DNA of 24,816 nucleotides, taken from RGIG3009 sp964390295. Its GTDB lineage: Bacteria; Bacillota; Clostridia; Oscillospirales; Acutalibacteraceae. The translations under genes and the position numbers were made by a program. Location: NCBI GenBank assembly GCA_964390295.1, contig CAYMHR010000020.1:1-24816 (forward strand), given 5' to 3'. The notes beneath the pieces were generated by a model. It did not search any database and was not told the DNA's origin. It was given only the letters and a program-made list of their open reading frames with translations. Positions 13,647 to 19,993 of the stretch are shown here, one piece after another (position 1 is the stretch's first letter; the number at the start of each line of letters is the position of its first letter).

Positions 13647-14129
13647 ATGAACGGGCAGGACGAAGCGGCGGTACGCGCTGTCGTGGAGGCCGTCGTCCGT
13701 CGGGTGACGGGCACGCTCACGCTGGATCAGGCACGCCGTCTGTCCGAGCAGATTCGGGCGGAGGCGGCACGATGTGGCGTGAAGGCGGTGGTCGCGGTCG
13801 CTGACCGCACCGGGCACCCGATTTTGGTGGAGTGCATGGACGATGCCTATATCGCCAGCTACGATATCGCCGTGAACAAGGCGTACACCGTGGCGGCACT
13901 GAAGCTCTCCACCGCCGCCTTGAAGCCGTTGGCACAGCCCGGCGGCTCCCTCTACGGCATCCAGCACACCAACGGCGGCAAAATCGTCGTGTTCGGCGGC
14001 GGCGAGCCGCTGATGAACGGCGATGCGCTGGTCGGCGGTTTGGGTGTCAGCGGCGGGACCGAGGAGCAGGACGCGGCACTGGCCGCCTACGGAAAACGAA
14101 TTTTTGAAGCAAGCGGAGGTATGCGATAA
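13647..14129 (+). CDS. PduO C-terminal/GlcG (DUF336)-like protein with N-terminal encapsulation helix
   Basis: 160 aa. Residues ~22-158 match the GlcG/HbpS/PduO-C fold: LTLDQARRLSEQIRAEA, VVAVADRTGHPILVECMDDAY, NKAYTVAALKLST, YGIQHTNGGKIVVFGGG and GGLGVSGGTEEQDAALA near the end. Members bind haem or other tetrapyrroles or have no defined role; the ATP:cobalamin adenosyltransferase half of PduO is absent. Residues 3-20 (GQDEAAVRAVVEAVVRRV) form an amphipathic helix resembling the other encapsulation peptides, so it is probably a lumen protein. The start two bases after the aldolase stop is tight but has a weak SD. Its stop overlaps the ATG of the dehydrogenase. Its role in a B12-free pathway is unclear. 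Confidence 0.8.
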   Translation: MNGQDEAAVRAVVEAVVRRVTGTLTLDQARRLSEQIRAEAARCGVKAVVAVADRTGHPILVECMDDAYIASYDIAVNKAYTVAALKLSTAALKPLAQPGGSLYGIQHTNGGKIVVFGGGEPLMNGDALVGGLGVSGGTEEQDAALAAYGKRIFEASGGMR

Positions 14130-15331
14130 TGGATATCAACTCCCAAAACATCGAGGACATCGTCCGTCAGGTGCTGGAGGGCATGAAGGCCCCCACCGGC
14201 GGCGCGGCAAAGGCCACGGGCGGCAGTATTCCGTCCACCGCCAAGGTCGCCATGCTGACGAGCCTTGAAAAGTTTGAGATCAAAGAATTTCCCATGCCCA
14301 CGGTGGGCGACGACGACATTTTGGTCAAGGTCGAGGGTTGCGGCGTTTGCGGCACCGACGCGCACGAATTTAAGCGCGATCCCTTCGGTCTGATCCCGGT
14401 GGCACTCGGTCACGAGGGCACCGGCGAGATCGTCAAAATGGGCAAAAACGTCAAGAAGGACAGCGCCGGCAAGCCGCTGGCGATCGGGGACAAGGTCGTC
14501 ACCTGCATGATCTTCAAGGACAACCCCGACATCACCATGTTCGATCTGAACAAGCAAAACGTCGGCGGTGCCGACGTGTACGGCTTGCTCCCGGACGACG
14601 ATATTCACCTCAACGGCTGGTTCAGCGACTACATTCTGGTGCGCGGCGGCTCCACGGTGTTTAACGTCAGCGATCTGGATTTGGACTCCCGTATTCTCAT
14701 CGAGCCGTGCGCCGTGCTGGTTCACGCCGTCGAGCGTGCCAAAACGACCGGCATCCTGCGGTTCAACAGCCGCGTGGTGGTGCAGGGCTGCGGTCCCATC
14801 GGTCTGATCTGCATCGCCGTGCTTCGCACCATGGGCATCGAGAACATCGTCGCCGTGGACGGCGAAGCCAAGCGTCTGGCGTTTGCCCGTGAAATGGGTG
14901 CCAACGCCACCGTCAACTTCAAGGACTTCCAGGGCATCGAGGCACTGGCAGGCGGCGTGCAGGCGGCCTTCGGCGGCTATGCGGCGGACTTCGCGTTCCA
15001 GTGCACCGGCTCGCCCGTGGCGCACAGCAACATCTACAAGTTCATCCGCAACGGCGGCGGCTTGTGTGAGCTGGGCTTCTTCATCAACGGCGGCGACGCC
15101 ACCATCAACCCCCACTTCGATATTTGCTCCAAGGAGATCACCACGGTCGGTTCCTGGGTCTACACCCTGCGCGATTACGCTACCACCTTCGATTTCCTCA
15201 AGCGTGCCAAGGGCATCGGCCTCCCGATCGAGAAGCTGATCACCCACAAGTATCCGCTGGAGCAGATCAACGAGGCGCTGGCGACCAACCTGAAGATGGA
15301 AGGTCTGAAGATCGCCATCGTCAACCGGTGA
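14129..15331 (+). CDS. Zn-dependent medium-chain alcohol dehydrogenase with N-terminal encapsulation peptide
   Basis: Probably reduces propionaldehyde to propanol to regenerate NAD+ inside the shell; reduction of lactaldehyde to 1,2-propanediol is the alternative. 400 aa. Residues 3-20 (INSQNIEDIVRQVLEGMK) are an encapsulation helix, then a flexible Gly/Ala linker to about 36. MDR catalytic domain: C74 in GCGVCGTDAHE, H95-E96 in LGHEGTGE, E192 in LIEPCAVLVHA. Rossmann motif GCGPIG at 220-225. The four-Cys structural zinc lobe common in this family is not seen. It is not an iron-type PduQ, so alcohol formation here uses a different fold from the classical PDU pathway. ATG overlaps the previous stop. 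Confidence 0.9.
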   Translation: MDINSQNIEDIVRQVLEGMKAPTGGAAKATGGSIPSTAKVAMLTSLEKFEIKEFPMPTVGDDDILVKVEGCGVCGTDAHEFKRDPFGLIPVALGHEGTGEIVKMGKNVKKDSAGKPLAIGDKVVTCMIFKDNPDITMFDLNKQNVGGADVYGLLPDDDIHLNGWFSDYILVRGGSTVFNVSDLDLDSRILIEPCAVLVHAVERAKTTGILRFNSRVVVQGCGPIGLICIAVLRTMGIENIVAVDGEAKRLAFAREMGANATVNFKDFQGIEALAGGVQAAFGGYAADFAFQCTGSPVAHSNIYKFIRNGGGLCELGFFINGGDATINPHFDICSKEITTVGSWVYTLRDYATTFDFLKRAKGIGLPIEKLITHKYPLEQINEALATNLKMEGLKIAIVNR

Positions 15332-15342
15332 GGTGACGTCCT

Positions 15343-15657
15343 ATGCGTAACGCCACCGGGATCGTCGAGGTGTTCGGTCTGGTGACCGCCTTCGTCGCGT
15401 GCGACGCCGGCTGTAAGGCGGCGGACGTCACGGTCGAAAACTTCGACAAAAACAAACCGGCCAATGCCGATTCCATGCCCGTTCCGCTGATCGTCGCCAT
15501 CAAATTTCGCGGCACGGTCACCAACGTGGAGGCGGCGGTGGAAGCGGCCGTCGAGGCGGCTAACCGCCTCACCGGGGTGGTCTCCACCCACATTCTCACC
15601 AGTACCGAGCCGGATACCGAGCCGATGCTCAAGCTCAACGCGTTTGATAAAAATTAA
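15343..15657 (+). CDS. BMC-H shell protein, divergent form
   Basis: 104-aa single BMC-domain protein (ATGIVEVFGLVTAFVACDAGC, later GTVTNVEAAVEAAVEAANR). It departs from the canonical tiles at 15681, 16359 and 16675: the K-I-G-S-G pore loop is replaced by a longer segment, DKNKPANADSMPVP, and the C-terminus has an acidic TSTEPDTEPMLKLN tail. It probably forms hexamers with a different pore or occupies a special position. The start has a GAGGTG site 9 nt upstream, 11 bp after the dehydrogenase gene. Family call is secure; pore properties are inferred. Confidence 0.88.
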   Translation: MRNATGIVEVFGLVTAFVACDAGCKAADVTVENFDKNKPANADSMPVPLIVAIKFRGTVTNVEAAVEAAVEAANRLTGVVSTHILTSTEPDTEPMLKLNAFDKN

Positions 15658-15680
15658 CATAACAGCAGGAGGAAACAACA

Positions 15681-15956
15681 ATGTCGAAAGAAGCTCTTGG
15701 TATGGTAGAAACCCGCGGCCTGACCGCCGCGATCGAAGCCGCCGATGCAATGGTCAAGGCCGCCGAGGTCACGCTGATCGGTACCGAAAAGATCGGTTCC
15801 GGTTTGGTGTCCGTCATGGTGCGCGGTGACGTCGGTGCCGTCAAGGCCGCCGTCGAAGCCGGTTCTTCGTCCGCATCCAAGCTGGGCGAGCTGGTCGCCG
15901 TGCACGTGATCCCGCGTCCCCACGCCGACGTGGAAAAGATCCTGCCGAAGCTGTAA
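15681..15956 (+). CDS. BMC-H shell protein, PduA/EutM type (paralog 1)
   Basis: 91-aa canonical hexameric shell tile: EALGMVETRGLTAAIEAADA, then the pore-lining TEKIGSG, MVRGDVGAVKAAVEAG and HVIPRPHADVEKILP. About 90% identical to the two paralogs at 16359 and 16675. Preceded by AGGAGG, 7-8 nt before the ATG. The KIGSG pore is that of PduA-like tiles that pass small diols and aldehydes. Confidence 0.95.
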   Translation: MSKEALGMVETRGLTAAIEAADAMVKAAEVTLIGTEKIGSGLVSVMVRGDVGAVKAAVEAGSSSASKLGELVAVHVIPRPHADVEKILPKL

Positions 15957-15983
15957 GGATCGTCAACTCAAGGAGAATCCGCT

Positions 15984-16277
15984 ATGAAAGCATTGGGTCT
16001 GATAGAAGTTACCGGCGTCACCGCCGGGATCGACTGTCTGGATATTATGTGTAAATCCGCCCAAGTGGAATTTGTCACCTGGGAGCGCAAGCTGGGCGGC
16101 CGTCTGGTTACGGTCATCGTGCAGGGCGACGTGTCGGCGGTCACCGCCGCCGTGGAAAACGCCGTCGCCGGTGCCATCAAGCGTCCGGTGTCCTATGCCG
16201 TCATCGCCAATCCGCACGCGGAAACGCAGCGGTTGGTGGAGCTGAGCGCATCCCGTCTGACGAAAGGTAGGGAATAA
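15984..16277 (+). CDS. BMC-H shell protein, second type
   Basis: 97-aa single BMC domain: ALGLIEVTGVTAGIDCLDIM, TWERKLGGRLVTVIVQGDVSAV, ISYAVI-like strand (VSYAVIANPHAE). The pore-loop region reads RKLGGR, more basic than in its neighbours, and two Cys lie in the first helix (CLDIMC). It is clearly divergent from the three near-identical tiles around it and probably provides a pore of different charge. SD AAGGAG precedes the ATG. Confidence 0.93.
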   Translation: MKALGLIEVTGVTAGIDCLDIMCKSAQVEFVTWERKLGGRLVTVIVQGDVSAVTAAVENAVAGAIKRPVSYAVIANPHAETQRLVELSASRLTKGRE

Positions 16278-16280
16278 GCT

Positions 16281-16637
16281 ATGGCAGAACAACCGATTAC
16301 CCCGGCGGCGGAGGCCGTCGTTTCAGCAGCACCCACACCGGTAAAGGAGGTAAAGAAAATGGCACTGGAAGCATTGGGCATGGTCGAAACCCGCGGTCTG
16401 GTCGCCGCGATCGAAGCGGCCGACGCGATGGTCAAAGCCGCCAACGTCACCCTGATCGGCACCGAAAAAATCGGCTCCGGACTCGTCTCCGTGATGGTCC
16501 GCGGCGACGTCGGCGCGGTCAAGGCGGCTGTGGACGCCGGTTCGTCGTCCGCATCCAAGCTGGGCGAGCTGATCGCCACGCACGTCATTCCGCGTCCCCA
16601 TTCCGACGTGGAGAAAATCCTGCCGGTCTTAAAGTAA
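16281..16637 (+). CDS. BMC-H shell protein with two in-frame starts (paralog 2)
   Basis: From ATG 16281 the product is 118 aa with a 26-residue Ala/Pro-rich extension (MAEQPITPAAEAVVSAAPTP, then VKEVKK) before the BMC domain. An internal ATG at 16359 has a far stronger SD (AAAGGAGG, 16343-16350) and begins MALEALGMVETRG, exactly like the 92-aa paralog at 16675. Both forms may be made, as with PduB/PduB', where the longer form links shell to core. The 16281 start is 3 bp past the previous stop with a weak GGTAGGG site. The BMC domain differs from the 16675 protein at five of 92 positions (A23S, T31E, S62A, V90S, K92N). Confidence 0.9.
   Translation: MAEQPITPAAEAVVSAAPTPVKEVKKMALEALGMVETRGLVAAIEAADAMVKAANVTLIGTEKIGSGLVSVMVRGDVGAVKAAVDAGSSSASKLGELIATHVIPRPHSDVEKILPVLK
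16343..16361 (+). promoter_or_regulatory. Internal SD and start codon for the short BMC-H form
   Basis: AAAGGAGG, 8 nt, ATG, in frame inside the 16281 gene. It encodes VKEVKK on the long form. The match to the SD is the best in the shell cluster, so the 92-aa product is expected to be the main one. Confidence 0.75.
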
Positions 16638-16674
16638 GTATCCCATAGTCATTTACCATAAGGAGGTTATTACA

Positions 16675-16953
16675 ATGGCACTGGAAGCATTAGGTATGGT
16701 CGAGACCAGAGGTCTGGTCGCCGCGATTGAAGCCGCCGACTCCATGGTCAAGGCTGCGAACGTGGAGCTCATCGGCACCGAGAAGATCGGTTCCGGTTTG
16801 GTGTCCGTCATGGTGCGCGGTGATGTCGGCGCGGTCAAGGCCGCCGTCGATGCCGGCGCTTCTTCGGCATCCAAGCTGGGCGAGCTGATCGCCACGCACG
16901 TCATTCCGCGTCCTCATTCCGACGTGGAAAAGATTCTGCCCTCGCTGAATTGA
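16675..16953 (+). CDS. BMC-H shell protein, PduA/EutM type (paralog 3)
   Basis: 92-aa hexameric tile starting MALEALGMVETRGLVAAIEA, with the KIGSG pore loop and HVIPRPHSDVEKILP end. Nearly identical to the short form of the 16281 gene and close to the 15681 protein: a recent tandem amplification. Strong SD AAGGAGG 8-9 nt upstream. It is the last BMC-H gene; a perfect hairpin follows at 16969-16994. Confidence 0.95.
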   Translation: MALEALGMVETRGLVAAIEAADSMVKAANVELIGTEKIGSGLVSVMVRGDVGAVKAAVDAGASSASKLGELIATHVIPRPHSDVEKILPSLN

Positions 16954-16968
16954 TCCGAAACCGGACTT

Positions 16969-16994
16969 GGCTGACGGGCAAACGCCCGTCAGCC
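16969..16994 (+). other. Perfect 11-bp hairpin between the shell genes and eutN
   Basis: GGCTGACGGGC (16969-16979), loop AAAC, GCCCGTCAGCC (16984-16994). No T-run follows, so it is not a classical terminator. Position after the highly expressed tile genes suggests an mRNA stabiliser/processing site or partial terminator that makes the tiles more abundant than the downstream vertex protein. Confidence 0.75.
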
Positions 16995-17034
16995 GGAGCC
17001 GGACGGGTACAAGCAGGAAAGAGAGGAACCGCAC

Positions 17035-17325
17035 ATGATCGTCGGTAAAGTGGTGGGCAGCATCGTGTCCACCCGCAAAAACGAAAATCTCATCGGAAGC
17101 AAGTTTATGGTCGTCGAGCCGCTGGCCGAGCTGGGCGACGCCACACAGAAGATCGTGGCGATCGACAACGTCGGTGCCGGCATCGGGGAAATCGTGCTGG
17201 TTGCCACCGGCAGTGCCGCGCGCATCGGTTGCGGCATGAGCGATTCGCCGGTGGATGCCGCCATCGTCGGTATCGTGGACAGCGGAATCGGTCTGGCCGG
17301 AGTGATGGACCATGACCCTCGATGA
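17035..17325 (+). CDS. eutN: EutN/CcmL-type BMC-P pentamer (vertex protein)
   Basis: Closes the vertices of the polyhedral shell. 96 aa: MIVGKVVGSIVSTRKNENLI start, KFMVVEPL, IVAIDNVGAGIGEIVLVATGSAAR and AAIVGIVDS, all characteristic of the family. SD GAGAGGA upstream. Its 3' end overlaps the start of the PduS-like gene by 14 bases, so the two are probably coupled. Only one pentamer gene is present in the window. Confidence 0.95.
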   Translation: MIVGKVVGSIVSTRKNENLIGSKFMVVEPLAELGDATQKIVAIDNVGAGIGEIVLVATGSAARIGCGMSDSPVDAAIVGIVDSGIGLAGVMDHDPR

Positions 17326-18646
17326 ACTGAAGGCCGTCCTGCGGGACGGCGGAGTGGTCGGTGCCGGCGGAGCCGGATTCCCGTCCTATGCCAAGCTGGA
17401 CGCCAAGGCCGACACACTCATTCTCAACTGCGCGGAATGTGAGCCGTTGCTCAAGCTGCACCGTCAGGTGCTGGAGCGCTACGCGGCGGATATTCTCGGC
17501 ACGTTGAATCTGGTTGCGAAAACCGTAGGTGCCACCTCGGTCATCGTCGCCGTCAAGCGCTCGTACAAGCGCACCATCGACGCGGTGATGCCGATCATCG
17601 ACACCTTTTCCCATATGACGCTCTGCCCCCTGCCAGAGGTGTATCCTGCCGGCGATGAGGTGGTGCTGATCTACGAAGCCACCGGCCGCGTCGTCGCGCC
17701 GGGCGCGTTGCCCATCTCGGTGGGCGTCACCGTATTCAACGTCGAAACGGTGCTCAATATGTCGCGCCTGCTGTCTGGCAACACGTTGACGCACAAATTC
17801 GTCACCGTCGCCGGCGAGGTGGCACAGCCCGTCACCCTGCGCGTGCCGCTCGGTACGCCGATCAGCCTGTTGCTGGAAGCGGCAGGCGGCGTCACCACCG
17901 AGTCCCCGGCCTACGTGTTCGGCGGCCCGATGATGGGTCGGCTCGGCAGTCCGGCGGAGCCGGTCACCAAAACCACCAACGCGGTGCTGGTGTTGCCGGA
18001 GAGCCACGTGATCGTGCAAAAGAAGCGCGCCAAGCCGTTTATCGATATGAAGCGTGCCATGGCGGCGTGCTGTCAGTGCAGTTATTGCACCGACCTGTGT
18101 CCGCGTCACCTGCTCGGTCATCCCATCGAGCCGAACCGCTTCATGTTGGTCGCGTCGAACGGCATCACCAACGACGTCACACCCTACGTCAACGCCGCGT
18201 TCTGCACCGGCTGTGGCCTGTGCGAAATGTATTCGTGCGGACAGGGCTTGTCGCCGCGGATGCTGTTGGCGGCGTGCAAATCCGGCCTGCGTCAGCAGGG
18301 GGTTCGTCCTCCGCAGGGCGTACAGGCGGAGCCGGTCAGCGAAGCGCGTTCCTATCGCCGCGTTCCCATGAGCCGCCTGTTGGCGCGACTGGGGTTGACG
18401 GCGTATAACAAGCCGGCACCGCTGTCGGAGCAGGAGCTGAAACCCGGCCGCTTGTACCTGTTGTTGTCCCAGCATATCGGGGCACCGTCGGTACCCACGG
18501 TGGCGGTCGGGGAGACCGTGACCGCCGGTCAGTGTCTGGCCGCGGCGGCGGATTCCGCCCTCAGCGTGGCGTTGCACGCACCGCTGGACGGCGTGGTGGA
18601 AAGCATCACCGACCGTGTGATTACGTTGAAAGTAAAGGAGGGGTAA
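17312..18646 (+). CDS. pduS: PduS-like flavin/iron-sulfur electron-transfer protein (RnfC family)
   Basis: 444 aa. The N-terminal part has the flavin/NADH-binding glycine loop GAGGAGFPSYAK at 17-28 and NCAECEPLL at 39-47; a SLBB-like middle; two [4Fe-4S] motifs, C253/C254-X-C256-X2-C259-X3-C263 (CCQCSYCTDLCP) and C298-X2-C301-X2-C304-X4-C309; and a C-terminal biotinyl/lipoyl-like fold. In B12-dependent PDU systems PduS reduces cobalamin. Here the dehydratase needs no B12, so a more likely role is moving electrons between NADH and the activase or across the shell through PduT. The gene is sandwiched between eutN and pduT. Confidence 0.92.
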   Translation: MTLDELKAVLRDGGVVGAGGAGFPSYAKLDAKADTLILNCAECEPLLKLHRQVLERYAADILGTLNLVAKTVGATSVIVAVKRSYKRTIDAVMPIIDTFSHMTLCPLPEVYPAGDEVVLIYEATGRVVAPGALPISVGVTVFNVETVLNMSRLLSGNTLTHKFVTVAGEVAQPVTLRVPLGTPISLLLEAAGGVTTESPAYVFGGPMMGRLGSPAEPVTKTTNAVLVLPESHVIVQKKRAKPFIDMKRAMAACCQCSYCTDLCPRHLLGHPIEPNRFMLVASNGITNDVTPYVNAAFCTGCGLCEMYSCGQGLSPRMLLAACKSGLRQQGVRPPQGVQAEPVSEARSYRRVPMSRLLARLGLTAYNKPAPLSEQELKPGRLYLLLSQHIGAPSVPTVAVGETVTAGQCLAAAADSALSVALHAPLDGVVESITDRVITLKVKEG

Positions 18647-18649
18647 GCC

Positions 18650-19198
18650 GTGAACAAAGCCATTGGTATGGTCGAATATAAGACCGTTTCGTCCGGTATG
18701 CGTGCCGCTGACCGCATGGTCAAGACCGCCGAGGTCGATATTCTGGAGGCCAGCACGGTCTGCCCCGGAAAATATCTGGTGCTCGTCAGCGGCGAGCTGT
18801 CGGCCGTGCGTGCCGCCGTGGATGCGGCCGCCGTGCACGATCCCGAACCACTGATCGACAGCTTCGTGCTGGGTGCTCCGCACGATTCGATTTTCACCGC
18901 CCTGTACGGCACCGCCGAGGTGGGTCATCCGGAAGCGCTGGGCGTGCTGGAAACCTTTTCCTCCTCCGCCGCGATTGTGGCGGCGGATATTGCCGCCAAG
19001 ACTGCACTGGTGAACCTGATCGAGCTGCGGCTGGCGCGCGGTATGTGCGGCAAGTCGTATCTGTTGCTCACCGGCGGCATTGCGGCGGTGCAGGCGGCGA
19101 TCGAGCGCGCCCAGGTCGGTGCCGGGGAAACCGGCATGTTCCTGGACAGCGCCGTCATTCCGCATCCCGACGAAAAAACCTGGAAGAGCATTTTATAA
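18650..19198 (+). CDS. pduT: PduT-like tandem BMC-T shell protein with Fe-S cysteine
   Basis: 182 aa, two BMC domains in tandem (MNKAIGMVEYKTVSSGMRAA and, from about 92, HPEALGVLETFSSSAAIVAAD), forming pseudohexameric trimers. Cys38 in STVCPGKY lies at the position where PduT trimers bind a [4Fe-4S] cluster in the central pore, so electron transfer through the shell is expected, with PduS (3 bp upstream) as partner. GTG start with AAAGGAGG upstream. Confidence 0.93.
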   Translation: MNKAIGMVEYKTVSSGMRAADRMVKTAEVDILEASTVCPGKYLVLVSGELSAVRAAVDAAAVHDPEPLIDSFVLGAPHDSIFTALYGTAEVGHPEALGVLETFSSSAAIVAADIAAKTALVNLIELRLARGMCGKSYLLLTGGIAAVQAAIERAQVGAGETGMFLDSAVIPHPDEKTWKSIL

Positions 19199-19219
19199 GG
19201 CAGAAAAGGAGGCCGTCCC

Positions 19220-19978
19220 ATGCTCGCCATTGAACGGCGCAACACCATTCTGGCGCGACTGTCGCTGGAAGGCAAGGTCATCGTGGCGGATCTCGCCCGC
19301 GAGTTCGACGTCACCGAGGAAACCATCCGCCGCGATTTGGAAAAGCTGGATCGCGACGGACTTGCCAAAAAGACCTACGGCGGCGCGGTCGCCAACCAAA
19401 ACAGCAATACCGATTTGCCGTACAGTGTGCGAAAGCGCGCCAACGTGGAGCGCAAACAGCACATTGCTGAGCGGATCGGAGAGCTGATTCACGACGGCGA
19501 CTACGTGATGCTGGATGCCAGCTCCACCGCCATTTTCGTGGCAAAAATCATCAAAAATCGCAAAAACATTACGCTGATCACCAACTCCGTGGAGATTCTG
19601 CTGGAGCTGGCGGATAAGGAAGGCTGGAACATCCTGTCCACCGGCGGTGCCCTACGCGAGGGCGCGCTGTCCCTGGTCGGTGCGTCGGCGGAAAAAATGA
19701 TTCGCGGCTTCCACGTGTCGCTGGCGGTGTGCTCCTGCAAGGGTATCGATATGGCGCAGGGCATCACCGATTCCAACGAGCGCGACTCCGAGATCAAGCA
19801 GGCGATCTTCGCCGCCGCCGACCGCAAAATTCTTGCGGTGGACGGTACCAAATTCGATAAAGTTTCCTTCGTCCACGTGTGCGACCCCGGCGACGTCGAT
19901 ATGATCGTCACCGACGAGCAACCGTCGGAGCGTTGGGTGGAATATTTGAAAGAAAAGCAAGTCGAGCTGATTTATTAA
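19220..19978 (+). CDS. DeoR-family transcriptional regulator
   Basis: Probable local regulator of the locus. 252 aa: winged helix-turn-helix at ~1-57 (ERRNTILARLSLEGKVIVAD, VTEETIRRDLEKLDRDGLAK, TYGGAV) and a DeoR sugar-phosphate sensor domain (DASSTAIFVAKII, ITNSVEILLELA, LSTGGALREGALSLVGASAE, AADRKILAVDGTKFDK). Members usually sense phosphorylated sugars, so a fuculose/rhamnulose phosphate or DHAP-related effector is plausible. Strong SD AAAGGAGG. It is unusual in standing inside the operon, between pduT and the aldehyde dehydrogenase, rather than divergent from the promoter, and would be autoregulated. Confidence 0.92.
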   Translation: MLAIERRNTILARLSLEGKVIVADLAREFDVTEETIRRDLEKLDRDGLAKKTYGGAVANQNSNTDLPYSVRKRANVERKQHIAERIGELIHDGDYVMLDASSTAIFVAKIIKNRKNITLITNSVEILLELADKEGWNILSTGGALREGALSLVGASAEKMIRGFHVSLAVCSCKGIDMAQGITDSNERDSEIKQAIFAAADRKILAVDGTKFDKVSFVHVCDPGDVDMIVTDEQPSERWVEYLKEKQVELIY

Positions 19979-19993
19979 AAGGAGTGATCTGCG

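Noticed and set aside
17105..19165. 686-aa open frame on the minus strand
   Set aside because: Spans the antisense of eutN, pduS and pduT, which are all clear family members; no motif on the minus strand.
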